DNA of 6,754 bases, taken from NCBI GenBank assembly GCA_030590715.1, contig JAUVCU010000085.1, positions 1 to 6,754 on the forward strand. The letters are read 5' to 3'. Position 1 is the first letter of the stretch. Each line of letters begins with the position of its first letter. This DNA comes from Lentisphaeria bacterium. Lineage in GTDB: Bacteria > Verrucomicrobiota > Lentisphaeria > Victivallales > JAUVCU01. The position numbers were made by a program, and so were the translations under genes. Below the pieces are notes generated by a model. That model worked only from the letters and a program-made list of their open reading frames with translations. It ran no database searches and was not told where the DNA came from. This document shows, piece by piece, positions 1-6,453 of this stretch.

Positions 1-64
1 GCGGTAAAAACCTTAACGTCACTCATCAAGCGGAAGACTCTAAAGTACTTAAGTCCCAAAAACT

Positions 65-400
65 TTATTTTTTTACTCTCATCCTCGTGCCGTATTTCAG
101 GGACATCATAATCTCGTCAGCGCTGATATTGTCGGAAAAATAACAACCACTCACCTTGGCTCCTTTGATCGTAGCACCTTCCAGATTGCAGAACCTGAGG
201 TCAAGCCCGCGAAGATCAGCCAAACTCATATAAGCCCCCTTTAAACTCAAGCCGGACAAATCAGCTTTTCTCAAATTGAAAGCACGCAGATTGGCGTTTT
301 CGAGATCGACCTCTTTACCATTTGCTCTTGCTGAATTGAACATATCGCTTTTTTCTTCCTCAAGCATTTTGTAAAGTATAGATTCTTTGCGTTCCGGCAT
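65..400 (-). CDS. Small pentapeptide-repeat protein (111 aa)
   Basis: Residues 31-85 read as about eleven consecutive five-residue units with a central Leu, Ile, Val or Met (VDLEN, ANLRA, FNLRK, ADLSG, ADLRG, CNLEG and so on). This is the A(D/N)LXX signature of the pentapeptide-repeat fold, a right-handed quadrilateral beta-helix. A charged helical N-terminus (1-25) and a C-terminal tail after the repeats (ISADEI, then GTRMR) flank it; there is no signal peptide or membrane segment, so it is probably cytoplasmic. An upstream in-frame ATG at 418 would add six residues, but AAAGGAGA lies 8 nt before the ATG at 400, inside that extension, so 400 is the better start. Such proteins usually act as protein-binding scaffolds. 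At about eleven repeats it is short compared with the gyrase-protecting Qnr/MfpA proteins, and I do not assign that role. It is transcribed divergently from ribF. The family is clear; the function is unknown. Confidence 0.88.
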   Translation of the reverse strand: MPERKESILYKMLEEEKSDMFNSARANGKEVDLENANLRAFNLRKADLSGLSLKGAYMSLADLRGLDLRFCNLEGATIKGAKVSGCYFSDNISADEIMMSLKYGTRMRVKK

Positions 401-407
401 GATATGT

Positions 408-415
408 TCTCCTTT
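408..415 (-). promoter_or_regulatory. Shine-Dalgarno site deciding the start of the pentapeptide gene
   Basis: Minus-strand AAAGGAGA, with GGAG 8 nt before the ATG at 400. The site lies inside the six-codon extension that would result from starting at ATG 418, which argues for the shorter protein. Confidence 0.8.
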
Positions 416-549
416 CATATAATTTCAGCCTCAGTCAAGGGCTATTCTCAGTTGCGGAGTATTAATGCATGTTAGTATCAATTAAGTCTAACACCTGAGC
501 TGAGTAATGTCTATTGATCTAATGTGGAAATCATCAATCGCGGGCATGC

Positions 550-577
550 TTGAAAATATATTTAAATACAGTAAAAT
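550..577 (+). promoter_or_regulatory. Candidate sigma70-type promoter for ribF
   Basis: TTGAAA (550-555) and TAAAAT (572-577) are separated by 16 bp, each close to the -35 (TTGACA) and -10 (TATAAT) consensus. Transcription would start near 584 and give a leader of about 65 nt. The surrounding sequence is AT-rich, so a chance match is possible. Confidence 0.4.
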
Positions 578-590
578 GTAGGAACTTATA

Positions 591-606
591 GCAGGAATTT
601 CCCTGC
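591..606 (+). other. Small hairpin in the ribF leader
   Basis: GCAGG (591-595) pairs with CCTGC (602-606) around a 6-nt loop, 42 nt before the ribF start. There is no U-tract, so it is not an intrinsic terminator. It is too small to be an FMN riboswitch. Its role, if any, is unknown. Confidence 0.35.
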
Positions 607-648
607 ACCTAAATTTATATAACGAACCAATAGTAGCTGATAAAATAT

Positions 649-1623
649 ATGTCCGACAAAAACATTATAGATGTAAATACGCTGGGATCTCTCGCACATC
701 ACGGGATAAAGCGGGTGGTTGTAGCAATCGGTGTTTTTGATGGACTTCACCGAGGGCATCAAAGGCTCCTTGACCAGCTGCTTGAAATGAGCAGAAAACA
801 TGATGCCACACCGGTAGCACTGACGTTCTATCCTCATCCCCGCACAGTATTGCGTCCGGATAGTTCTCCGGCTGCCCTTATTCCTTCAAAGGAAAAAGTA
901 GCGCAGCTTCACAACTACGGGATACAAGCGGTCGTCACAATTCCGTTCACATCGGCTTTTGCAGCACTTGAGCCGGAAGAATTTATCGATCAGTCGCTTA
1001 AATCAGACAGGATCGAGCTTTGCGGGATCTGTGTTGGAAAAGAATGGCGATTCGGGGCAAAAGGGAAAGGTGATACAGAGCTGCTGCATGAATACTCACG
1101 ACAGGGGCATTTTGACTTTGTTGCGGTCGAAGAGTTGATGGATGGCTGCGATAAAGTGAGCAGCACAACTATCAGGCGGGCTATTTCCGGAGGTTCTTTG
1201 GAACATGCCGAAGATATGCTCGGTCACCCTTACAGCCTTTTCGGAACGGTTGAAGTCGGGCGGCGAGTTGCGGGCGAGAAGCTTTCTCATCCTACCGCAA
1301 ACCTTAAAATAGGTACTGGTATCATTCCTCCAAATGGAGTTTATGCCGGAGTTGCTGTGCATAACGGGGTAAGCTACCAGGCGGCCATCGCAATCGGGGT
1401 ATCTCCGACATTTAAGCACGACTTTAAAGAAGAGCGCAGGGTGGAAGTTCACCTTTTAGACTATGACGGCGACCTTTATGGCGAAGATATCGAGGTTATT
1501 TTAGTAAAATACATCAGGGAAGAGCGAACATTCAAAAATGCTCAGGAGCTGAAAAAGCAGATAGAAAGCGACATTACTGAAATAAAGAAAATACTTGAAC
1601 AGAAATATCCAACTTTGAAATAA
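649..1623 (+). CDS. ribF: Bifunctional riboflavin kinase / FAD synthetase RibF
   Basis: This cytoplasmic enzyme phosphorylates riboflavin to FMN with ATP and then adenylylates FMN to FAD. The length (324 aa) is typical. The N-terminal FAD synthetase domain shows the nucleotidyltransferase motif GVFDGLHRGH (28-37), FYPHP (60-64), WRFG (133-136) and SSTTIR (171-176). The C-terminal riboflavin kinase domain, from about residue 183, shows PTAN (215-218), PPNGVYAG (227-234), IGVSPTF (249-255) and EVHLLD (266-271). Glu267 is at the position of the family's catalytic glutamate. Some usually conserved positions differ: GEKLSHPTAN rather than GRxLGFPTAN, and GKEWRFG where GxDFRFG is common. An in-frame TAG at 634 makes ATG 649 the first possible ATG. 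No Shine-Dalgarno precedes it; the leader is A/T-rich. It probably forms an operon with the methyltransferase 12 bp downstream. Confidence 0.96.
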   Translation: MSDKNIIDVNTLGSLAHHGIKRVVVAIGVFDGLHRGHQRLLDQLLEMSRKHDATPVALTFYPHPRTVLRPDSSPAALIPSKEKVAQLHNYGIQAVVTIPFTSAFAALEPEEFIDQSLKSDRIELCGICVGKEWRFGAKGKGDTELLHEYSRQGHFDFVAVEELMDGCDKVSSTTIRRAISGGSLEHAEDMLGHPYSLFGTVEVGRRVAGEKLSHPTANLKIGTGIIPPNGVYAGVAVHNGVSYQAAIAIGVSPTFKHDFKEERRVEVHLLDYDGDLYGEDIEVILVKYIREERTFKNAQELKKQIESDITEIKKILEQKYPTLK

Positions 1624-1635
1624 GACGGCACGATA

Positions 1636-2316
1636 ATGGAAACAGTACCAAGAAAATATCCAAATGAGAAGAAGAATCAGGTTTGTTCGGGTAACGAAGA
1701 GATCTGGGAATACACAGAGTCAATGACAAAAGACGGTCCGGTACTGCTGGATTGCCTTGTAAATGAGACCTATGAGACTATGCACAGCCCTGGTAAAATG
1801 GCAGGAAAAACAGTCGGGCGCCTTTTGAAAATGCTTGCCAGCATAACGAACTCAAAAAGAGCACTGGAGCTTGGTATGTTTACGGGCTATACAGCTCTGT
1901 CGATTGCCGAAGGAATGGCTGAAGACGGGAAGCTGATAACTTGTGAAGCCAGCCCTCTTGCGTGCGGAATGGCCCGCAAATATTTTGCAAAAAGTGAATA
2001 CGGGCACAAAATCGAGATAGCCGAAGGGATTTGCCTGGACACTCTCCCGAAGATTGAAGGCATGTTTGATTTTGTCTTCATCGATGTGGACAAAAGAAAC
2101 TACCTGAACTACTTCAAAATGATCCTTCCTCAAGTCGAAGTGGGTGGTCTGATTCTGATAGACAACGCTCTCTGGATGGGAAATGTTCTTAATCCGGAAA
2201 GTGAGCTGGATAAGTCAGTCGCAGCTCTGAACGAGTTTGTGGCAAACCACGACGACCTGGAAAATGCATTTCTAATAGCTCGTGACGGGTTAAACATCGT
2301 ACGCAAAATACGATAG
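1636..2316 (+). CDS. Class I SAM-dependent O-methyltransferase, caffeoyl-CoA OMT type
   Basis: A 226-residue protein of the cation-dependent O-methyltransferase family (Methyltransf_3; plant caffeoyl-CoA OMT and bacterial catechol-type OMTs). It transfers a methyl group from S-adenosylmethionine to a hydroxyl, typically of a vicinal diol, with the help of a divalent metal. The SAM-binding motif I is ELGMFTGYT (78-86), and Glu104 after beta-2 would bind the ribose. By family comparison, Asp150 and the pair Asp176-Asn177 (IDNALW, 175-180) would bind the metal, and Lys153 in DVDK would be the catalytic lysine. All of these are present, so the enzyme should be active, and its length is normal. 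The acceptor cannot be read from sequence. It starts 12 bp after ribF, so the two are probably co-transcribed, but no pathway link is apparent. No Shine-Dalgarno is seen before ATG 1636; a later start at Met30 is possible but would remove part of the N-terminal helix. Confidence 0.92.
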   Translation: METVPRKYPNEKKNQVCSGNEEIWEYTESMTKDGPVLLDCLVNETYETMHSPGKMAGKTVGRLLKMLASITNSKRALELGMFTGYTALSIAEGMAEDGKLITCEASPLACGMARKYFAKSEYGHKIEIAEGICLDTLPKIEGMFDFVFIDVDKRNYLNYFKMILPQVEVGGLILIDNALWMGNVLNPESELDKSVAALNEFVANHDDLENAFLIARDGLNIVRKIR

Positions 2317-2326
2317 CTATAATCCT

Positions 2327-2401
2327 GAATATCGAGCCGATGAGCAAGAAATGATGAAGTCTTCCCATCACAATGACTTCAACATTCCTTGCTCGATATT
2401 C
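2327..2401. repeat. Long imperfect palindrome between convergent genes (possible bidirectional terminator)
   Basis: GAATATCGAGC (2327-2337) pairs perfectly with 2391-2401. The adjoining 16-nt arms (2346-2361 and 2375-2390) match at 14 of 16 positions. The loop is 13 nt (2362-2374), and an 8-nt insertion (2338-2345) bulges from the left arm. In total 25 of 27 stem positions pair. It begins 10 bp after the methyltransferase stop and ends 30 bp before the lipoprotein stop, the right place to end both transcripts. Neither side has a clean T-run, so classic intrinsic termination is unproven. Length and placement also fit a dispersed palindromic intergenic repeat. Confidence 0.75.
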
Positions 2402-2431
2402 AATATTAAAACTTTTATCTCAAATCACGAC

Positions 2432-4663
2432 CTACTTAATCCTCTGGAGCAGCTTCTTTTCCTCGGTCAAATGACTTCTGTAATCAATTTTTTTAAGAAG
2501 AAGTAACGACTCGACCTGTACTTCCAACGATCCGAGCCCCCTCTCCTGCCGATTCCGTATTTCAGCGCTTATAATTTCCTTAAACGCTATTTTAAAAATA
2601 TCAGCTGCGGCCCCTTTTGTTACCCGGCGTTCCATTTCACTTTCCGATGGTAATACCATCATGTTTTCCCTGAGTCCTATTCGTCTATTAGGGTTATCGA
2701 TCGCATCATCCGCTTCTTTTATGATATATGTTTTTGACTTTTGCCGAATTGACTCCGAATCAGAATTTAAAAGTTCAAGGTTAAGGAACAGCTTCGTTTC
2801 GACAGCTTCTTTTCTGTAATTGTACCTCCAGTATCGTTCCATTTTTTTTTCAATGTACCGCGGTGTTTTATCGTACTCCCGCTTCAGCTTTCTCACGTCA
2901 CGTTTCAACGTGGAGATCTCGCTTGAGCGAATATGATAACGATTTCCGGTTCCTGAACAGGTGCGGCAAACTTGTTTGCCGGATTTACACCTGGAGCAGG
3001 TAATCGATTTTGTATTATTACAGGTAGAACACCTGGATGCTGTTGTCTTTGTCCCTGTTTTAACCGGGCACACTTTACAAGGAATATTCCCGGCACCAGA
3101 ACAGGTCGAGCACTTTTCACGCCCCGTTCCGCGACAGTGATAACAGACCGTTCTTCTTTTCCGGTCAAGGTCGCGGAGCCTTTCGTTTTCGCGATCCAGC
3201 TCTCTCTCCATGTATTCATGCTTCGGATTCTTCACTTTCTTTACGTCAATGTATCTTTTCCGTTTTGCCCCATACATCAGCGTATCCTTCTTTGTATCCA
3301 CATGTTCTAAGTCAACCTTCAGTACATATGCCTTTTCTTCACCATAACTGGATTTCAGCACACTCCTACCGCTCTTTTTAAGTGCGGCCTCCAGCCTGGA
3401 CTGCATATCAGCCTCAAGCGGTTTTGTTCCACCAGATGAAGAAACGGTGATTTCCACCGGTACAGAAATAGAATTCAATATTTTACCTTCCAACAGCTCA
3501 ATTTCATCATCAAGCCTATAGGTCGTGATACCGGTATACTTTAAAGCTTGCAAGGTAAGAAATGCTTCTCCAGTCTTACCCTGCTTGACCAGGAGTTCGC
3601 TTTTAACGAGCCGTAGAAGAACAATCTCCTGTTTTGCCACCTTCCACTCGTCTTTAAACGTAAGAGCCTTCCTGAACTCTCTTTCAGCCTTAGTAAAATC
3701 ATTATTACTTTTGTATTCACGGCCTAGCTGCAGGTGGTAATCTGAAGCTTTTTCTTCGAGTTCATTGGTCATGTTATAGGCCAGAGACAACTCTCGGTCC
3801 ATCGAACTGATTTTTCCGATCACAGCTTTTGCGTCATCCCACTTCTTATCCTGGATCAGTTTAGTAAAAACGTCAGCAAGCCGGTCAACCTCATCAATCT
3901 TTGACTTAGATCGATCTCTCAAGGTTTGAGATTCGGAATGGTGAGGCCAGATTTTCAAAGCCTCAGAGGCGAGTTCATGACTCCTGCGGAACTTTCCTTC
4001 CTGATCAGCCTTCAAGGCTTCATCATAAACAGCTCGGGCCTTTTTCATCTGCAGGTTTGCTTTATAGATATTTATACGGGCAGGGATATTATACGTGAAC
4101 AATGCCACCTGTTCCTCGCTCTCTTTTACGAGCTGCTCCAAGTCCTTGGATGACACTGAATCATCTGATTTGATAATTGCAGAAGCTCTGTTGCCGAGTG
4201 TATTTAACGGGTCCGCTTCAACCGCAAGCCCCACCATCCGTTCGGCCTCATCTTTGTATCCCTGCACAGCGGCATCAACAGCCTTGTCAAGATAACTTAC
4301 ACAAAGCTTATTTTTCATGAGAGGGATCTGCTGTATTGCCTCCGGATTACCGGCATCAATTCCCAAGACCTTCTGATAGTCATCCAGAGCATTCAGCCAA
4401 TCATTATTCTTCTTAGAATCACGAGCCGAAGCCAGATTCATATTCAATTCGCTTTGCCATACCCTGCTCTTTATCTCCGGGTCCTCCAGAATTTCCGGAT
4501 CTTCTTTTATCGCATTTTGATAATCGTAATAAGCCTTGCGGTAATCTCCTGACTCATACGACTTATCCGCACTTTTCTTCCAATTAGTGCCCATACATCC
4601 AGCCAGCACAAATATGAAAATAAACAGAGCCACTCGTGTTAACTTATAAAAGAGAAATCTCAT
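2432..4663 (-). CDS. TPR lipoprotein with six-CxxC (DnaJ-like) zinc-finger insertion
   Basis: A 743-residue secreted lipoprotein. The signal peptide has a hydrophobic core and lipobox LAGC, giving lipidated Cys23; Met at +2 does not signal inner-membrane retention, so an outer-membrane location is likely. About six degenerate TPRs follow (near 29-57, 77-109, 124-154, 209-245, 261-289, 306-343). Residues 400-455 look like a beta/alpha domain. A charged helix (about 481-505) leads to six CxxC pairs (Cys507/510, 518/521, 529/532, 545/548, 556/559, 566/569), three of them in DnaJ-type CxxCxGxG. A second charged helix (580-601) leads back to a beta-rich region (about 603-660) and a helical tail. 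A GTG at 4672 would add three residues, but it lies within the ribosome-binding sequence, so ATG 4663 is preferred. TPRs suggest protein binding; the cysteine cluster probably binds zinc. It is divergent from a Ser/Thr kinase gene. It lacks a J domain, so it is not DnaJ, and its function is unknown. Confidence 0.9.
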   Translation of the reverse strand: MRFLFYKLTRVALFIFIFVLAGCMGTNWKKSADKSYESGDYRKAYYDYQNAIKEDPEILEDPEIKSRVWQSELNMNLASARDSKKNNDWLNALDDYQKVLGIDAGNPEAIQQIPLMKNKLCVSYLDKAVDAAVQGYKDEAERMVGLAVEADPLNTLGNRASAIIKSDDSVSSKDLEQLVKESEEQVALFTYNIPARINIYKANLQMKKARAVYDEALKADQEGKFRRSHELASEALKIWPHHSESQTLRDRSKSKIDEVDRLADVFTKLIQDKKWDDAKAVIGKISSMDRELSLAYNMTNELEEKASDYHLQLGREYKSNNDFTKAEREFRKALTFKDEWKVAKQEIVLLRLVKSELLVKQGKTGEAFLTLQALKYTGITTYRLDDEIELLEGKILNSISVPVEITVSSSGGTKPLEADMQSRLEAALKKSGRSVLKSSYGEEKAYVLKVDLEHVDTKKDTLMYGAKRKRYIDVKKVKNPKHEYMERELDRENERLRDLDRKRRTVCYHCRGTGREKCSTCSGAGNIPCKVCPVKTGTKTTASRCSTCNNTKSITCSRCKSGKQVCRTCSGTGNRYHIRSSEISTLKRDVRKLKREYDKTPRYIEKKMERYWRYNYRKEAVETKLFLNLELLNSDSESIRQKSKTYIIKEADDAIDNPNRRIGLRENMMVLPSESEMERRVTKGAAADIFKIAFKEIISAEIRNRQERGLGSLEVQVESLLLLKKIDYRSHLTEEKKLLQRIK

Positions 4664-4668
4664 ATACT

Positions 4669-4675
4669 TCACCTC
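4669..4675 (-). promoter_or_regulatory. Strong Shine-Dalgarno deciding the lipoprotein start
   Basis: Minus-strand GAGGTGA is a 7-base match to the anti-Shine-Dalgarno; 8 nt separate its GAGG from ATG 4663. The alternative GTG start (4672) would overlap this site, so ATG 4663 is the better call. Confidence 0.8.
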
Positions 4676-4697
4676 AAATAGTTGTAGTCATTATTTA

Positions 4698-4703
4698 ATT
4701 ATA
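4698..4703 (-). promoter_or_regulatory. Candidate -10 box for the lipoprotein gene
   Basis: A perfect TATAAT on the minus strand, 34 bp before ATG 4663, would give a leader of about 28 nt. No good -35 box lies 16-18 bp upstream (TGCAAT at 17 bp), so the promoter would be weak, activator-dependent or a chance match in AT-rich DNA. Confidence 0.35.
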
Positions 4704-4853
4704 GCTTATATAAAACCATAATTGCATAATAAAGTTCTAAGATACATTAATTTTAATGAACAAGAATCTAACAATTTGAGACTCGATTAAAGTAGAAATC
4801 GTAGTATGTATAAGCGAAGATAGATATCTGTTAATTAGTGGACAAAATAATAT

Positions 4854-5957
4854 ATGAGTAGTGAAGACACAATCGTCATGGGAGAGGGCTGGTATTTGAA
4901 CGACAGCGCTCCGACATCAAATCTGACCCCTAAGAACAAAGGGAAATACAAATTTTCAAACAGCATTGCCACAGGCGGGATGAAGGTGATCCTGAAAGTC
5001 AAAGATATTGATACCGACAGGTATATTGCGATGGCAAGTCTCCTTCATTCAGATCCATCAGATAGTGAGGTTCTGCAGTTTGTACGTGAGGCTAGAATCA
5101 ATGCGATGCTCGAACACCCGAATATTGTACCCGTTCACGAAATAGGTAAGGATGAAAATGACTTACCGTATTTCACGATGAAACTGATTAACGGAAAGAC
5201 TCTGCACGATGTAATAGAGCTGCTGAAAAATGATGTTTCCCGATACCGGTATAAATATAAACTGGACTACCTTTTAAATGTGATGATCAAGGTTTGTGAT
5301 GCCATAGCGTTTTCACACTCGAAAGGTATCATCCACCTTGACCTGAAGCCGGAAAATATACTTCTCGGCCGCTTTGCAGAGGTACTGGTTCTCGACTGGG
5401 GACTGGCTAAACCTGTTAAAGAATACGATTTTGAAACGGGCTCTAATGACAGCTCGGCCAGGATCAGTCAGATATGCGGCAACACAATGAACGGTATAAC
5501 AAAGGGAACGCCGCGATTCATGTCCCCCGAACAAGCTGCCGGTAAAAACGACGCCAGAGATGAAAGAAGTGATATCTACAGCCTTGGAGCTATTATTTAT
5601 TCTATGATGACTTGGGAGTTTCCAATTGAAGGCGAAAGTATCAAGCAGATACTGGCAAATACAATATATGGTAAAGTTACAAGGCCCCGCAAAAGGGCTC
5701 GGGAAAGAAAGATACCAAAGGCAATGGAAGGAATAATAATGAAAGCGATGGCTTTGAAGCCGGAAGACAGGTATCAGAGTGTTAAAGCCCTCAGGCGCGA
5801 CATACTGCTGTTCCGTCAATCAAGAGCGACATCAATCGAACGATCCAGCCTCATTAAAAGACTGGTCCTTTTGCCACGCCGCAACGTACCGGCATCGGTA
5901 TTCGCTATTTTATTCATCATCACTTTAGCGTTGTTTATTACAACGGTTACAGGGTGA
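4854..5957 (+). CDS. Membrane-anchored Ser/Thr protein kinase with WNK-like lysine placement
   Basis: A 367-residue Hanks-type kinase, domain about 32-320. Conserved elements are Glu79 in helix C (FVREARI), HLDLKPEN (161-168: Asp163, Lys165, Asn168), DWG (181-183), GTPRFMSPEQA (218-228) and SDIYSLG (239-245). Two departures stand out. The VAIK lysine is replaced (IAMA, 58-61: Ala61), while the glycine-rich loop reads ATGGMKV (39-45) with Lys44 at the last glycine position, as in eukaryotic WNK kinases. HRD is HLD, so it is a non-RD kinase. The remaining catalytic residues are intact, so activity is plausible. Basic residues (335-343) precede one hydrophobic segment (about 346-364), and the protein ends three residues later, leaving the kinase cytoplasmic with no extracytoplasmic sensor. 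The codon at 4848 is TAA, making ATG 4854 the first ATG; no Shine-Dalgarno is seen. It is divergent from the lipoprotein gene, a possible partner or substrate. Confidence 0.93.
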   Translation: MSSEDTIVMGEGWYLNDSAPTSNLTPKNKGKYKFSNSIATGGMKVILKVKDIDTDRYIAMASLLHSDPSDSEVLQFVREARINAMLEHPNIVPVHEIGKDENDLPYFTMKLINGKTLHDVIELLKNDVSRYRYKYKLDYLLNVMIKVCDAIAFSHSKGIIHLDLKPENILLGRFAEVLVLDWGLAKPVKEYDFETGSNDSSARISQICGNTMNGITKGTPRFMSPEQAAGKNDARDERSDIYSLGAIIYSMMTWEFPIEGESIKQILANTIYGKVTRPRKRARERKIPKAMEGIIMKAMALKPEDRYQSVKALRRDILLFRQSRATSIERSSLIKRLVLLPRRNVPASVFAILFIITLALFITTVTG

Positions 5958-5970
5958 TACGAACACTTAC

Positions 5971-6453
5971 TTAAATAAAGTTAATCAACTGCATAGAGTT
6001 AACCCGCATGACCATTTGAAGCGACGCCTGAAAAGATGCTTCCAGTGCTGCCATCTGAGAAATGGCGAGTGCAACATCAAGATCTTCAATCTTGCCAAGC
6101 CTGTTTTGAGAACTGACTTCCGATACATTGACCAGTTCCTCCATACCGTTAATTTTTTTCTGGTTAACAGTACTTTCGACCAGTCGTCCAATCACATGGT
6201 CGTTTATATCTTCAATAGGTTTCAGGATCGCGTCAGGCGGAACGTTACCCGTGGCAAGAGAATCCCTCAAATCTATAAGGGCATCAAAGATATTGACTTC
6301 GTCATCATCGCCGGGATTGGCTCCGGGAACGATAAACAGTCCGTCCGGTCCACTTCCCATCATACCGTATTCAATAACGGTATTTTTTTCGGCCATCTGG
6401 ACGGTCCGTCTGGTATCTGCTCCATTATACTTGACACCTGAATTTAAAGCACA
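5971..6453 (-). pseudogene. flgL: 5'-truncated remnant of flagellar hook-filament junction gene flgL
   Basis: The frame encodes the C-terminal part of an FlgL/HAP3-type flagellin-family protein, which joins hook to filament outside the cell. After the first ATG (6396), residues 35-48 (NIFDALIDLRDSLA) are the typical domain before the C-terminal helix. Residues 85-141, with conserved LGKIEDLDVALAISQM and a hydrophobic end at LINFI, form the D0/D1 C-terminal helix. The frame is open upstream of the ATG and still reads like FlgL (GVKYNGADTRRTVQ), but it meets TGA at 6454-6456. No ATG, GTG or TTG lies between, and no Shine-Dalgarno precedes 6396. The whole N-terminal helix and more than half of a usual FlgL (roughly 300-400 aa or more) are missing, and the sequence beyond 6456 does not code in any frame. 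No flgK, csrA or fliW is present. A short expressed C-terminal fragment cannot be excluded. Confidence 0.8.

Larger units (their letters stand above)
4664..4853. promoter_or_regulatory. Divergent intergenic region between lipoprotein and kinase genes
   Basis: This 190-bp, strongly AT-rich stretch must hold both promoters. Besides the minus-strand TATAAT, TTGAGA occurs at 4776-4781 on the plus strand and TATAAG at 4809-4814, but they are not correctly spaced with each other. An AGATATCT palindrome lies at 4822-4829. I see no convincing operator or RNA gene. Confidence 0.4.

Noticed and set aside
10..60. Terminator for the pentapeptide gene
   Set aside because: An imperfect GACT...AGTC palindrome is present but pairs poorly and has no T-run after it.
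471..492. GTTAG...CTAAC inverted repeat as an operator
   Set aside because: Only five-base arms in AT-rich DNA, and no relation to a clear promoter.
585..648. FMN (RFN) riboswitch ahead of ribF, suggested by GCAGG...AATTTCCCTGC
   Set aside because: Only a five-pair hairpin is present; the other conserved RFN blocks and the multi-stem junction are absent and the leader is too short.
1096..1452. 118-codon minus-strand open frame inside ribF
   Set aside because: Antisense to conserved RibF motifs and without family features.
2327..2401. Integron attC site
   Set aside because: Size and fold would fit, but the GTTRRRY/RYYYAAC core sites are missing and no gene cassette or integrase is seen.
2957..3145. 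DnaJ chaperone
   Set aside because: CxxCxGxG motifs are present, but there is no J domain (no HPD), the protein has a lipoprotein signal, and there are six rather than four CxxC motifs.
2905..3219. Second minus-strand frame overlapping the cysteine-rich part of the lipoprotein
   Set aside because: It overlaps a long, motif-rich gene on the same strand in another frame and has no features of its own.
5313..5819. 168-codon open frame on the minus strand inside the kinase gene
   Set aside because: Fully antisense to a well-supported kinase; no recognisable motifs. It is a shadow of the kinase coding pattern.
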